This document shows positions 9,488-18,653 of a stretch of DNA of 64,000 nucleotides, in pieces (the first letter of the stretch is position 1; the number at the start of each line of letters is the position of its first letter). The notes under the pieces were generated by a model, which saw nothing but the letters and a program-made list of their open reading frames with translations, ran no database searches and had not been told where the DNA came from. This DNA is from Monocercomonoides exilis. Its lineage: Eukaryota; Preaxostyla; Oxymonadida; Polymastigidae. The translations under genes and the position numbers were made by a program. Where the stretch lies: assembly GCA_001643675.2 (NCBI GenBank), contig LSRY02000026.1, positions 760,501 to 824,500 of the forward strand, in the 5' to 3' direction.

Positions 9488-11509
9488 GAAAGCCTTTCAT
9501 ATGTGGATGATCAAAAATTTGAAGTATTTTTATCCTCAGAATTACTTGCAAACACATATAAAATTATTTTGTTAACACAATTTATTCTCTCTCGTCCTTT
9601 TCTTCAGTTATCTCTCCAACTCACTCAAAACACCATCGACTGTTCAATCCTCCCTTCCATCAACACCTCTTCCACTTCTCTCTCTGCCTTCAACACATCT
9701 TTCCTCCATCAAACACGCTCTTTATCAAATGATGCTGTGGATCATGTGGGAACGGAATCTCAAAGAGCGAAACCTGGAAGACTGACTTTTCCTGAATTGA
9801 ATAGCTATCTTTTTGAATGGTGTGAGTGGAATAATTCAATCAGCGGAGGAAATAATAATGGTGGTGCTCTTGATGTTTATTGCACAAATGCCAACCTCAC
9901 AATTACATCTTGTTCATTTCACAATTGTTCTTCAAGTAATGCTGCTGGTGGAGCGTTATATTGTGGAAATTTGTTAAAAATTGATATCACAAAATACAAT
10001 TTCACAAGTTGTTCTGCTTTACATGGAGGAGCAGCTGCAATATGGCATCCACAATCAAATGCTTTTTGGACATTCTCTGAAAACAGAGTTGAAAGTTGCT
10101 CAATAACTGACTGGTGTGGAACTGGTTGGTATTTTGGTCTCGATAACATGCCATCAGACGCAAAATTCATGTTCAAAAATTGTACCTGTATTGCAAATAC
10201 TGGCAGAGATTCTGCAGGCTCTTCAACATTCAATTGGCCTCCACAAGAAAAACCAAGCCAATTTTTGGTTAATGATTGCCAATTCATAAATAACAAATTA
10301 ATATCTTCTTCCACTTATGGTGGAGCAGGAATGTGTTGTACAAGAACATATGATTGGATGAACGGAGTTAAATTCATCACATTTTGTTTCTTCGATGGCA
10401 ACTCAGCAACAAATGGAAGAGGGAATGATGTGTTCTTCGGTGGTAATGCAATCACTCAATCTCCATTTGAGAATTGTGGCTCAACAACCCCAGCTAAAAG
10501 AGTGTGGAATAATGGACAAGCAGATAATGAAACTTTCAATGGATGGCTCCCTCTCATAACAACTTGCAAAATCGTGTCAAATAATGGAACAAACACCGAT
10601 CTCTGCGGAATCACACAACTCAGTCCATGTAAAACAATTGAATTCGCTCTTGTTCGCACGACAGATGAACTTGATGCCTCCCTCACCCTCCTCAGTTCAA
10701 CATTTATTCCAAATCTGACACTCACCTTCAGCGCAGTTGACACCAAAATCACAGGAAATGGCACAACTGCCACCACCATCGCCTCTAGTGGAATTCCTCA
10801 GCCAGCTTCTTCTTCCTCTCCATCATTTTCATCTGCATCTTCTTCGCCAGATCCATCTGCCTCGTCTGCCCTCTTCCAACTAACACAGAGCTCCCTCACA
10901 GTCTCTGCCCTCGCCATCGCCCATAACTCCACAAACCAAATCACCACCATCCTCTTCCACCTCTCCGGTAACTCCCCTTCCCTCAACCTCAACACAACCA
11001 CCATCACCGGAACAACCTCCATAACAATAAAAACTCCCCTCTTCTTCATCACTGCTGGCTCCCTCGCCCTCAACCACACAGCAATCACCAGTCTCACCCT
11101 CAACAGCCAAAGCATCTTCCACCTCACCTCCCTCACAGCTCCCCTCACCCTCAACTCCTCCAACATCACCGATATCAACTCCACTGCCACCCCCGCCAGC
11201 TGTTTCCTCTCCTCTCCCACCTCCCCTGCCCTCTCCATCTCCCTCACCAACTGCACCATCACCAACATCAACTCAGCTCCACAACACCAACACACTGCCA
11301 CAGATGGCGGGTGCATCTCATTCGCCTCTTCTGCCTCTGCCAACTCCTTTTTAGCGAGTGACAACAATTTCTTCAGTAGCTGTATGAGCCAAAGTCAAAC
11401 AGAGATTGAGAAAAAGGAGGAAAAAATTACAGAGAATGTGTATTCTGATGGAAATAGAGGCAAAGGCGAAAAGAAGAAAAAGTTCTGCTTTGAAAAGAAG
11501 TTTGCATAA
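9488..11509 (+). pseudogene. Truncated beta-helix surface protein gene
   Basis: The frame is open from about 9470 but has no upstream ATG or signal peptide; the first near-start codon is a GTG at 9503. The product (about 670 residues) has pmp-like beta-helix repeats: WCEWN, GGALDVY, CSFHNCSS, GGALYC, NFTSCSALHGGAA, and the module boundary LCGITQLSPCKTIEFAL. These align with WCEWNG, GGAISMC, CSFNDC, GGAIMC and LCGANETCPCLTVKKGF in the intact giant protein at 46293-55565. It ends in a short charged tail with no membrane helix and no kinase domain. An upstream exon cannot be excluded, but loss of both ends points to a broken paralogue. Base composition shifts from about 10620: the second half is C-rich and T/S-rich, unlike the first. 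Confidence 0.6.
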
Positions 11510-12465
11510 GAGATTTTACGGGGATGTGGTATGAAAAGAAAGAAAGAAATGATGATATAAATAAAGATGATGTGATAGGTGAAAAGAACGAGAAAATTCA
11601 GAGAAAGAACAATTCTAAATTATGAGATAACGACAAAAGAGAGAATGCAACTGAAAAAATGAAAGGAAATAAGGAAAATGAAAAAGGAAAAGGATATAGA
11701 CATACGATTCTGCTGCATTAATATCACTATTCCATGAAAATGGTGATAATGCATTCTGTATAACAAAACACGCGTACGAAACAAATTAATTTTTCAGAAT
11801 TTACAGAATGTCATCGTTTTCTTTTTATTATTTATGTAAAAACTATAAAAATTATCTTCAAAGTTAATCATTCTTCACAAAAAATTCAAAACAAATAACA
11901 TTTTCACTTTGTTAACTAATTATTTATTAAACATTTATTTTATTAAAGCTTATTTTCACGCTTCCTTCGAATTATCAAGATTTCATTTATGAAATAGTCA
12001 AAAAAGGTTTGATTTTTCTTTTATTTCCACTTTATTTTTGTCAGAGTTTTTTGTTTGCTAAATTTTCCTTTTACAATAATTATTAATTTGAATGTTCTTT
12101 TCTAATTTGAATTAGGATGGTGATTTCAAATTTTTTCCCTTTTATTTGAATCAAGTGGCCTTCATTCAAATTGACATAGGTTTATTTAATAAACCTCCAT
12201 TAATTCAAATTTCCCAACTTAATCTGCATTGTGTCTATTGAATTCATAAATCAACATGTTATTATTTATCACATCGATTGATTATTATTCTCTCAATAAA
12301 CGTGATAATAAGTTGAAGCATAACAATCAACAGTGGAAAGTTAAATTTTTTGATAATAATAACATTTTTCATGTTTTTTGTTCAATTGTTTGCAATTCTA
12401 TATACAAATTGGAAAATGCACAGAAAAAATTGAATGTTCAAAATCATTTATGAAAATCAGACATA
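11510..12465. other. Non-genic spacer with a hairpin repeat
   Basis: No supported gene. The first 200 bases are purine-rich and low in complexity, as if they were decayed coding sequence. The repeat arm at 12164-12237 lies inside. Confidence 0.5.
12164..12237 (-). repeat. Hairpin-bearing repeat, right arm
   Basis: The reverse complement reads ACAATGCAGATTAAG, then a perfect hairpin (AGGTTT/AAACCT, 12178-12196), then CAATTTGAAT, in the same order as 8740-8833. The copies are diverged but collinear in inverted orientation. Confidence 0.45.
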
Positions 12466-13431
12466 GGGTCAGTTATTTATCGGTGTCCAAAAAATTAATC
12501 GGGACCTAAATTTTTTGGCTCACAGGAGCACTTTCAGAAAAAAATAAATAATAGGAAACCTTTTTTATACCTTTATATACTATTCCAGAAAATATTTTTT
12601 ATTTTTTTTATTTCTGTAAATAGATCTGGAATTTTTTGTTTTATTTTTTTAGATCAAAGACTTGCTCATATTTTCACGAGCTTTTTGTTTTGAGTGTTTT
12701 GAGTTATATCATTATTTATAAGCTTAACTTCTTTATAAATTTGGTTATTTTTCATTGTTTAACACTTCGGTTTTTTATTACTTTTTTTAATTCACTAAAT
12801 TTCAACAAATTGAAGAATGCATTTGAATGAATAAGTTATTTCGTTTATTAAAAAGGAAATATATTTGGATTATCAACAAATAAAGATTTGTATTAGGAAG
12901 AAAATCTTTTAATTTTTATGATCGTGATTATAACACTCAAAAACTTGTTTTTGCGTTTTTTTACTTCCTTTGCTTCATATCATATTGTTTTATTTCAAAA
13001 ATTTTGTGACGTTCATTTCGATAATTTTTACAACTATTTTTCAACATTAAAAAACTAAGCAACTCGAATATCACTGCAAAATATTCAATTTGTTGAAATT
13101 TAGTGAATTAAAAAAAGTAATAAAAAACCGAAGTGTTAAACAATGAAAAATAACCAAATTTATAAAGAAGTTAAGCTTATAAATAATGATATAACTCAAA
13201 ACACTCAAAACAAAAAGCTCGTGAAAATATGAGCAAGTCTTTGATCTAAAAAATAAAACAAAAAATTCCAGATCTATTTACAGAAATAAAAAAAATAAAA
13301 AATATTTTCTGGAATAGTATATAAAGGTATAAAAAAGGTTTCCTATTATTTATTTTTTTCTGAAAGTGCTCCTGTGAGCCAAAAAATTTAGGTCCCGATT
13401 AATTTTTTGGACACCGATAAATAACTGACCC
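12466..13431. mobile_element. Fold-back DNA element with 350-bp inverted arms
   Basis: The left arm 12466-12814 and right arm 13084-13431 are reverse complements with no difference that I could find, separated by a 269-base AT-rich loop. The ends read TA|GGGTCAG and CTGACCC|TA, giving a TA target-site duplication (12464-12465 and 13432-13433) as in Tc1/mariner/pogo elements. Near each tip is an iterated motif, CGGTGTCC then CGGGACC, a plausible transposase-binding site. There is no coding capacity, so this is a non-autonomous element. Near-identity of the arms suggests recent insertion or gene conversion between them. Confidence 0.85.
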
Positions 13432-13433
13432 TA

Positions 13434-14061
13434 TCAACGTTTATGTGTTGCATAATAGAAAACTGCAAAGGCAAAAAAAAGTTCTCAGTCAATGTTTATT
13501 TATTGTTTCCTTTGTTGACATATTATTTTTCAGAATTCCAAGTTTTTTGATTGGATTGAATCTTCAAAATGTGTGCAATCTGAAAGTTACCAGAAAAGGA
13601 TTGAGCTGCAACGAGCTTGAATAGCTTCCAGACATAAGTGATGCACAACATATAAAGTGTGAAGAATAACTGCAGGTGAACCGCAACACTTATTAATTCA
13701 CAAGAAATGCCTCAAAAGACAAAGAAATGAATGAGAGTTGAAATTGTATTATTGCAATCTTCACTTCACCCTCCCTCCACTTCAATAAAAATGAACAGCT
13801 TGCGAATATTCGAATATGTTTGTGAAAATCGATCAAACATTTGTTGATGAAAATCTGTTCGGGTTCCATGTTCCATTCCATTCCACATGCTAAATAGAAG
13901 AGAGAAGCTTCGAACGGATGCAGATGGAATGATTGCACATCAGGAAATGGACAATCATCATTGGTCTTTGTCGTTTCATTATTTTGAATTCGATAGAGAA
14001 CAATAAACATCATTTTGCTCACTCTTGTAATAAAAAGTTTGATGAAGATAAGATATTGCTT
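13434..14061. other. Non-genic spacer; weak open frame
   Basis: Holds a 109-codon minus-strand open frame (14022-13693) that includes motifs such as SFHLHPFEASLFYLACGMEWN. I recognise no family, and it stops at the edge of the DIRS element, so it may be the tail of a disrupted gene. Not called as a gene. Confidence 0.35.
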
Positions 14062-14129
14062 AAAAAAGAAAGTGGAGAATCAATTCCTTCTCTTTTTGAG
14101 AGACGCCACAATCTATGGGTCAGTCGCCC
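14062..14129. repeat. DIRS left inverted terminal repeat
   Basis: Bases 14079-14129 match the reverse complement of 18559-18611. The outer part, AAAAAAGAAAGTGGAGAATC, is unique to this end but is complemented in the internal region at 14278-14303. Confidence 0.85.
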
Positions 14130-14268
14130 ATTTGTGTGTTTTGGTGAATTGGATTAAAAACCGCTTTGCGCTTACAAAACCAAAAAGCGCAAAAAGAAGG
14201 AACAACAAGAACATCAACAGTTTTGAAAACAGAACTTCAAAGAGTGGGAGTGAAAACGGTGGTGGGCA

Positions 14269-14371
14269 AAGAGAAGGAATTGATTCTCCACTTTCTTTTT
14301 TAATCAAAGTGCATAAGCACCTTAATTATCAGGAAAGTGTTTCATCAATTCCTTCTCTTTTTGAGAGAATC
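14269..14371. repeat. DIRS internal complementary region
   Basis: The first part (14269-14303) is the reverse complement of the outer left end. The second part (about 14309-14371) is the reverse complement of the outer right end with one or two differences (ATTATCAGGAAAG here against ATTATCAAGAAAG). The junction of the two parts marks where the two ends would meet in a circle. Confidence 0.85.
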
Positions 14372-14373
14372 AA

Positions 14374-17300
14374 TTAGTTGGATGATGAAGCCATCATTAC
14401 TACCACAGTGTGCGTCTTCTTTGCGTTGTTGCTCTCTTCCTCTTTTTTTGCTTGTGATCTTGTTCGAATAATGAATTGTTCTCCAAGTGACTTCTGTTCC
14501 TCCATCTCCTCATCAGGCTCGTCTACTCTGGAAGGGAATTCAACAGAATTTTTAGCTTTTTCCTCACTCAAACCTGGCTTCATCAGGCGCTTCTTATCCC
14601 TCAGTACCATCCCAGATTCCATTTCTCGTCTCTTCTTCTTGTTCTTCTGGTCTCTGTCTGGTCTGATGCACATCTTGACACCATTTTCTGCACACGGATT
14701 GTTTGCTAACTCTTCTCTGGGAACATTCATAGTTGAGGCAATCACTTTCCCCAAAACTGAAGCAAGATTGGCATTCACATAATGCTTCACCAAAGTGTCT
14801 GTTCTAGGGGAAAGACGGGCAAACTTCGCAATCTGAGTTGGTGGAATTCCAGACATCGTTAGCGTTGAAAGCGTTGCAGCCTTTATTGAATAAGGAGTGA
14901 AATGGCCTGGAATTCCTGCTTCCTTCAACGTCTCCTTTGCCAATCGTCTAATTCCTTCCACTGTAAGAGGATGAAAAGTTTCGGTATTTAAAAACAATTT
15001 ATTTCCATCTGGTTTTCTTTTCTTTATCTCTTCCCACAAAACTTGAATGGTCGAAGCTGGGCAAATTGAAGGGTTTTCATATAAAAAAGGAACTGCAATC
15101 TCTGTTCGATTAAGCGATGTTTTTAGCCTTGTGTCTAGATATATTCCTTCCTGCTCGAATCTGGATCGTTCCATATCTACTCTTTCCAACTCTGTAAACC
15201 TGCACGCAGTGAATAACATGGTGAGCACAATGGCTTTCATTGTCAGATGTTTGAAACTCAAGCTTTGATTTTCTCCAAGATTAGAAAAGAATGTCAGAAT
15301 GGTCTTCGGATTCCAAATTTCTTGGACCTTCTTTTTTCTTGTCCTCTCTGTTCTTCTAAACCCTCTTTACAATATTTTTATAATCGGAATATCCCCTAAA
15401 TTTGTGTTGAAAACCAAGCTTGTGAAAAATGAAACTGCTGAGCGGATGAGCTGCAAACATGACAGCTTCATTCCATTGTCTCGAAGGGTAATAAATATAC
15501 TGGAACATCGAGCTGCCCACTCGTGAATATCCTCTGGAATTATGCCCATATCACTCTTTTCCCACTGTTCTCCAAAGTGTGCGAAGCCGAATAAATATCC
15601 ATCCCACGTTGACTGAGCAATTCCCGATATGCACTCCTCTGCCAATGAAACTGGGAAAGATCTTTCTTCCAACGCCCTTCTCCACCAGCTCTCGCCTTTA
15701 ACTCTGGTGGATTGATCAATATGACTCTTAACCGGCCTGGATGAAGACATGCACCTGTGCTTGCCATTGATGGACCCTTTCTCAGTACTGTTCTCAGACT
15801 CCTCCATTCGAATGTCCGATGAGGCGTCTTCTCCAATAGCACATCCCAGTTTTGCCCCTTCCAGTTCGGCAGGAGTAATACTACTGGTACTCTCTCCTTC
15901 TGTGCCTTCCGAATCGTCATTGGTATCAGGGGAACTGGGGGGTGTGCCAGAACGCACTCGTTCTTCCATGGATATGCCAGACCGTCTTCTCCCAATGGGC
16001 TTCCTATTCCGCACCAACGATCGACCTTGTGGTTGTGTTGAGCTGCAAAGGCGTCCAGCGTTGGAGTAACTTGAAGAACAGACAAGATTTCTTTGAGCTC
16101 GCTGTCTGCAATGCTGTAGTCTCCTGCTCTTTCCAGGCGGGACAAAGCATCGGCTCTTGTGTTTCGCAATCCGGGGAGATGAACTGCTCTCAGGACTATT
16201 TTCAGTTTCTCCTTCAATGTCCATATCCTTTTGAGTGTTTGACGGAGATTCCTTCCTGCATTCCATCTGTTCACGTTGAAAACAACTGCTGAGTTGTCTG
16301 AACGAAGTTGCAACTGTGAAATCCGATTCTCTGCTAGGATTGGTGCAAAATGTGTTAGGGCAAGTTCCACAGCTTTTAGTTCTCTGAAGTTGGATGATTG
16401 GTTTTTCACCGCGAATGGAAAACGACTGTGACAATCTAGTGACATTCTGTTTTGTCTGAGGATTGCTCCCCAGGAGCTTTCTGATGCATCTGTGGTTAGC
16501 ACTGCTTCTGGAATAAACACTGGAGTTAGTCTGCGTCTGGGGTTCTTCATCAACATCCATCTCCATTTTCTTATCTGCAGGAGGATTGACGCATTCAGCT
16601 TCATCATTCCATCCCATCCGCCTGTCGTAACTTTTTTCTGCAACAATTTGTAGATGGATTGGAGGTGTAAAGATGCGTCTGAAAGAACGAAGCGCGTTGC
16701 ACTGAGCTTTCCCACGAATGATGCTATATCCTTCACTCTGACGGTCTTGGCTCTTATGCACCTTCTCTCCCCCTTGTGACACAGCTCTCGCACTGCCTTT
16801 CTTCTTTCCTTCGTTAGACACACATCGAAGCTGGTTGTATTCCATTCGAATCCAAGGAAGCTGAACTGCGAACTCGGTATGAGGTTGCATTTCTTTTTGT
16901 TTATCAGAAGGCCAAGGCTTTCTAGAAACGAGATGATTTCCTGAATTATTTTCTTCAAGACTTCTTGATCTTGATGCAGAAAAAGAAGATCGTCCAAATA
17001 GGCAACGACTCTGACATCCCATCTTCTTCTTATCTCCGCTGTCACCTTCCTCATTATATGTGTGAACAGGCGCGGTGCATCTACAAAGCCGAAAGGCATG
17101 CCTTTGAAGGAGTAGTCTTTTCCCATGAATCTGAAAGCAAGATAGGGAATTAGTTTTCTTGAAACTGGAAATAAATAATAAGCTTGTTCCAAGTCTAGGG
17201 ATACTGCGTAATCTTTCCGTCTTATTAGTCGTTCTACTGTTTTTTCTCCGTCGCACTTGAAATGTGTTCTTTTCACTGCTGCGTTTAGTTTCCGACAATC

Positions 17301-17874
17301 GAGAATCTGTCTCCAGCTGCCTGACTTCTTTTGAATGAGAAATACATTGTTTCTGTGTTTGACCTCCCTCTGCTCCATTGGGATAACAACTCCTGTTCGT
17401 ATCTGTTCTTCTAATATTTCCTTGAATTCCTTGATCTTTTGTTGGTTGAGAAGCAACGCTCAGTCTCTGAATTGAGTTTTGCTGAGAGCTTTTCTGGCTT
17501 GCTTGCTCTTCCACATGGCATGCACTCCTTTGCATATCAATTTCTCTCCTCCGATTCGCTTCCATGCTTAGAGAAACAAAGCTGTTCTCCCTCCAATGTG
17601 CCTCCTCTGCTCTGTTTCCTTGTGAACTGGACCTAAAATTGTTGACGCACCCCTGGTCTCCTGCTCCAACTGCTCTGGTTCCTCCTTCTTCCGAATTGAT
17701 GTCTTCTTGTGGGAGCTGAGGACCGGGGGTATCTCCGAAAAAACCGTGTATTTGTGTGAGAAATGGGATAACAAAATCTTCTTTGAAGTGTTCCTGGTTG
17801 TTCTCTAACAGGAGCCTGAACACGTGTAATAGGAAGTGCTGGTCTCTGGAAGCCTCTCTATAGCTTGGCTTCAT
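14374..17874 (-). pseudogene. DIRS tyrosine recombinase ORF with in-frame stop
   Basis: From an ATG at 17874, overlapping the gag ORF by 17 bases, one frame stays open for 835 codons, meets a TAA at 15367-15369, and continues open to 14374. The part beyond about 15750 is the recombinase: an N-terminal core-binding domain (STWDGYLFGFAHFGEQW) before the stop, and a catalytic domain after it with box I arginine (TACRFTELER), a box II reading PYSIKAAT where H-x-x-R is usual, and the nucleophile region RLSPRTDTLVKHYV. The stop falls between the two domains, so full-length recombinase would not be made without readthrough. A basic C-terminal tail follows. Upstream of 15750 the frame overlaps the RT ORF entirely, as ORF2 and ORF3 overlap in DIRS-1. 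Confidence 0.75.
15540..17459 (-). CDS. DIRS reverse transcriptase/RNase H
   Basis: About 640 residues. The frame opens right after a TGA (17460-17462) and has no ATG at its start, so expression probably needs frameshifting or internal initiation from the overlapping ORF; decay of the 5' part is the alternative. RT motifs: QILDCRKLN (about 47-55), SLDLEQAYYLFPV, GMPFGFVDAPRLF and the catalytic VVAYLDDLLFL (about 147-157). RNase H: TTDASESSWGA (about 318), the glutamate in NFRELKAVELAL, RSDNSAVVF (about 387), and LRNTRADALSRL (about 430-440). It then has the DFA-like and AHPPVPLIP segments found after RNase H in DIRS elements. I see no clear DAM methyltransferase domain. Confidence 0.85.
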   Translation of the reverse strand, partial: ALLLNQQKIKEFKEILEEQIRTGVVIPMEQREVKHRNNVFLIQKKSGSWRQILDCRKLNAAVKRTHFKCDGEKTVERLIRRKDYAVSLDLEQAYYLFPVSRKLIPYLAFRFMGKDYSFKGMPFGFVDAPRLFTHIMRKVTAEIRRRWDVRVVAYLDDLLFLHQDQEVLKKIIQEIISFLESLGLLINKKKCNLIPSSQFSFLGFEWNTTSFDVCLTKERRKAVRELCHKGERRCIRAKTVRVKDIASFVGKLSATRFVLSDASLHLQSIYKLLQKKVTTGGWDGMMKLNASILLQIRKWRWMLMKNPRRRLTPVFIPEAVLTTDASESSWGAILRQNRMSLDCHSRFPFAVKNQSSNFRELKAVELALTHFAPILAENRISQLQLRSDNSAVVFNVNRWNAGRNLRQTLKRIWTLKEKLKIVLRAVHLPGLRNTRADALSRLERAGDYSIADSELKEILSVLQVTPTLDAFAAQHNHKVDRWCGIGSPLGEDGLAYPWKNECVLAHPPVPLIPMTIRKAQKERVPVVLLLPNWKGQNWDVLLEKTPHRTFEWRSLRTVLRKGPSMASTGACLHPGRLRVILINPPELKARAGGEGRWKKDLSQFHWQRSAYRELLSQRGMDIYSASHTLENSGKRVIWA

Positions 17875-18547
17875 GCCTTGTTTCTTTGAGAATCAGTTCC
17901 TGTCTCTCTGTGAGAATTCCTGTAGAAGCGTCTGTGCTCATCGCTGTGGCAGCCCTGAAACCAAACCTGCCTTGAATTCGAACTGTTCGTGCCTCTTGAA
18001 GAGCCCTGGTAATCATTATCAAGATGTCAGCTAGCCTTTGTTTTGCACCTTCACTTGAAGTCGGTATCTCGGCTGAACCTATGAGCGCAGCTTTAATCGC
18101 CTGGAAAAGAAAAATCTCCACCTTGTTCCCCGCCTGATCTAATGCGTCGTTAATCCAGTTTTCAGTTCTCTTAACAGTGGGCGGTTCAAGCGATAACAAC
18201 GGGCTAAAATCCTGTGTCTTGTACTCCTCAACAACATCTTGAACGGATCTTGGGGAAATCCTTAGATCAAAAATTGAAATATTAGGCGTTTGTCCGAAAA
18301 TGTCCTCAAACTCCTGACAAATAAGTTGTGATATGTCTAAGAAATCATCATTCTCCTTTCTGTCAGCTGAAGGGGTCAACTCCTGTGCTAAACCTTCCGA
18401 TGAAGAAGGTGAAAAAATTGAAGAGGAAGAAAAGATGTCAGGTTGTGACAAGGTCCCTAGTTGGCTTTGCGCCCCACTGTGCTGCATTGCAGAATCAGCC
18501 GACGGCGTAAGTCCAACAATCGGAGGGAATTGCGAAGCAGACATCAT
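17858..18547 (-). CDS. DIRS gag-like protein
   Basis: A 229-residue ORF beginning MMSASQFPP, immediately inside the right inverted repeat. It is the first ORF of the element and occupies the position of the DIRS gag. The first third is S/P/Q-rich and disordered-looking; the second half is helical (ENWINDALDQAGNKVEIFLF, LADILIMITRALQEARTVRI). No zinc knuckle. It ends 17 bases into the next ORF. The call rests on position; the sequence itself is not diagnostic. Confidence 0.6.
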   Translation of the reverse strand: MMSASQFPPIVGLTPSADSAMQHSGAQSQLGTLSQPDIFSSSSIFSPSSSEGLAQELTPSADRKENDDFLDISQLICQEFEDIFGQTPNISIFDLRISPRSVQDVVEEYKTQDFSPLLSLEPPTVKRTENWINDALDQAGNKVEIFLFQAIKAALIGSAEIPTSSEGAKQRLADILIMITRALQEARTVRIQGRFGFRAATAMSTDASTGILTERQELILKETRHEAKL

Positions 18548-18558
18548 TGATCAAGTGT

Positions 18559-18653
18559 GGCGACTGACCCATAGATTGTGGCGTCTCTCAAAAAGAGAAG
18601 GAATTGATGAAACACTTTCTTGATAATTAAGGTGCTTATGCACTTTAATAATG
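18559..18653. repeat. DIRS right inverted terminal repeat
   Basis: Shares the inverted core with the left end. Its outer part (GATGAAACACTTTC through GCACTTTAAT) is complemented in the internal region. The outermost base is uncertain by a few positions. Confidence 0.8.

Larger units (their letters stand above)
14062..18653 (-). mobile_element. DIRS-type tyrosine-recombinase retrotransposon
   Basis: A 4.6-kb element read on the minus strand: gag-like ORF, RT/RNase H ORF and tyrosine recombinase. Its ends are inverted rather than direct repeats. Left 14079-14129 and right 18559-18611 share an inverted core (CAATTCCTTCTC... to ...GACTGACCCA). Just inside the left end an internal complementary region (14269-14371) joins the complement of the outer left end to the complement of the outer right end. 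That is the diagnostic DIRS-1 layout, in which a circular intermediate templates the termini. No target-site duplication is expected and none is seen. The element has at least one disabling stop. Confidence 0.9.

Noticed and set aside
12256-12830. Short plus-strand open frames in and beside the fold-back element
   Set aside because: AT-rich translations; one lies entirely within an inverted arm.
13693-14022. 109-codon minus-strand frame beside the DIRS element
   Set aside because: No family match and no sign of splicing to other coding sequence; mentioned as a weak frame only.
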